This document shows, one piece after another, positions 63,835-64,000 of a DNA stretch of 64,000 nt. The stretch lies in the NCBI RefSeq assembly GCF_900107795.1, contig NZ_FNRL01000021.1:55133-119132 (forward strand), in the 5' to 3' direction. The notes below the pieces were generated by a model that ran no database searches, had not been told where the DNA came from, and saw nothing but the letters and a program-made list of their open reading frames with translations. The DNA is from Chitinophaga terrae (ex Kim and Jung 2007) (GTDB taxonomy: Bacteria > Bacteroidota > Bacteroidia > Chitinophagales > Chitinophagaceae). The translations under genes were made by a program, and so were the position numbers. How positions within the stretch are numbered: the first letter of the stretch is position 1; each line of letters begins with the position of its first letter.

Positions 63835-64000
63835 GTGTTAATCGTATTAGGGTGAGATTGAAATGATTATCAACCGGCATGTTCGCAGCAGCTAAGCGAT
63901 GTGTTAATCGTATTAGGGTGAGATTGAAATTTATTATCATTCGCGGCAATCGTATCAAACCTATAAAGTGTTAATCGTATTAGGGTGAGATTGAAATATT
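63835..64000 (+). CRISPR. CRISPR array, first three repeats (truncated)
   Basis: Three identical 30-nt repeats at 63835-63864, 63901-63930 and 63968-63997. They begin GTGTTAATCGTATTAG and end GGGTGAGATTGAAAT, the ATTGAAA-type 3' end of I-B repeats. Spacers are 36 nt (63865-63900) and 37 nt (63931-63967); a third begins at 63998. The array continues past the window. Being at the leader end, these spacers are the newest. Confidence 0.97.

Overview
The window looks like a chromosome segment from a member of the Bacteroidota, most likely Chitinophagaceae or a close relative. The evidence is a SusC/SusD pair, a GLPGLI protein, a DUF3570 protein, a CusA-TolC fusion, RteC proteins and -33/-7 promoters of the TTG-N20-TAnnTTTG type. 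The family-level placement is an inference from gene style, not from a marker gene.

Positions 1 to about 33.48 kb are the right-hand part of an integrative conjugative element (ICE/CTn) whose left end lies outside the window. Its cargo starts with metal efflux: an HME-RND pump fused to a TolC-like domain and its lipoprotein adaptor. A PAP2 phosphatase and a periplasmic redox/flavinylation set follow (haem-binding protein, thioredoxin-fold protein, ApbE, DUF4266, DUF3570), then a P-type cation ATPase and a VIT-family transporter. The conserved CTn maintenance block is on the minus strand: RteC, HTH protein, DUF3945 protein, TopB, ORF6N protein, DUF1896 protein and a giant methylase-helicase. 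A large serine recombinase is on the plus strand at the edge. The element abuts a tRNA-Ser(TGA) gene, and the recombinase frame reads straight through the tRNA terminator and the tRNA on the opposite strand.

The most interesting part sits inside this block, at 19.6-23.6 kb. It is an AT-rich cassette of two divergent operons. The minus-strand operon encodes a two-domain ubiquitin-like protein, an E2-like (DUF6791-like) protein, a ThiF/E1 enzyme and a DUF6527 protein, each overlapping the next by 20-26 nt. The plus-strand operon encodes a sigma-70-family factor, a 117-aa protein and an ImmA/IrrE-type zinc peptidase. A perfect AAACCGTTA inverted repeat plus a half-site lies between the operons. 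I read this as a bacterial ubiquitin-like conjugation system, related to but different from the Bil defence systems, carried as ICE cargo with its own regulator. A second unexplained two-gene cassette (354 and 191 aa) lies at 28.8-30.5 kb.

Positions 33.6-54.7 kb are ordinary chromosome: a hotdog thioesterase, a GLPGLI/outer-membrane beta-barrel pair, a sugar-acid dehydratase (IlvD/Edd) with an SDR dehydrogenase, and a SNF2 helicase. Next is a small glycan locus: GntR/HutC regulator, six-hairpin glycosidase, SusC, SusD and a mannose-6-phosphate-isomerase-like protein. The promoters of the glycosidase and the isomerase share the same 17 bp containing a TATGT-N4-ACATA palindrome over the -7 box, which probably defines the GntR regulon. 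A DinB protein follows.

Positions 54.9-64.0 kb are a complete type I-B CRISPR-Cas locus (cas6, cas8b1/cst1, cas7, cas5, cas3, cas4, cas1, cas2) and the first three repeats of an array that runs off the window. Between cas6 and cas8 is a 741-bp gap holding long inverted repeats, a perfect 22-bp palindrome at a candidate promoter and a 41-codon Cys-rich ORF. The cas2-array gap carries three copies of a GTCGTCGA element, two of which form a terminator-like hairpin.
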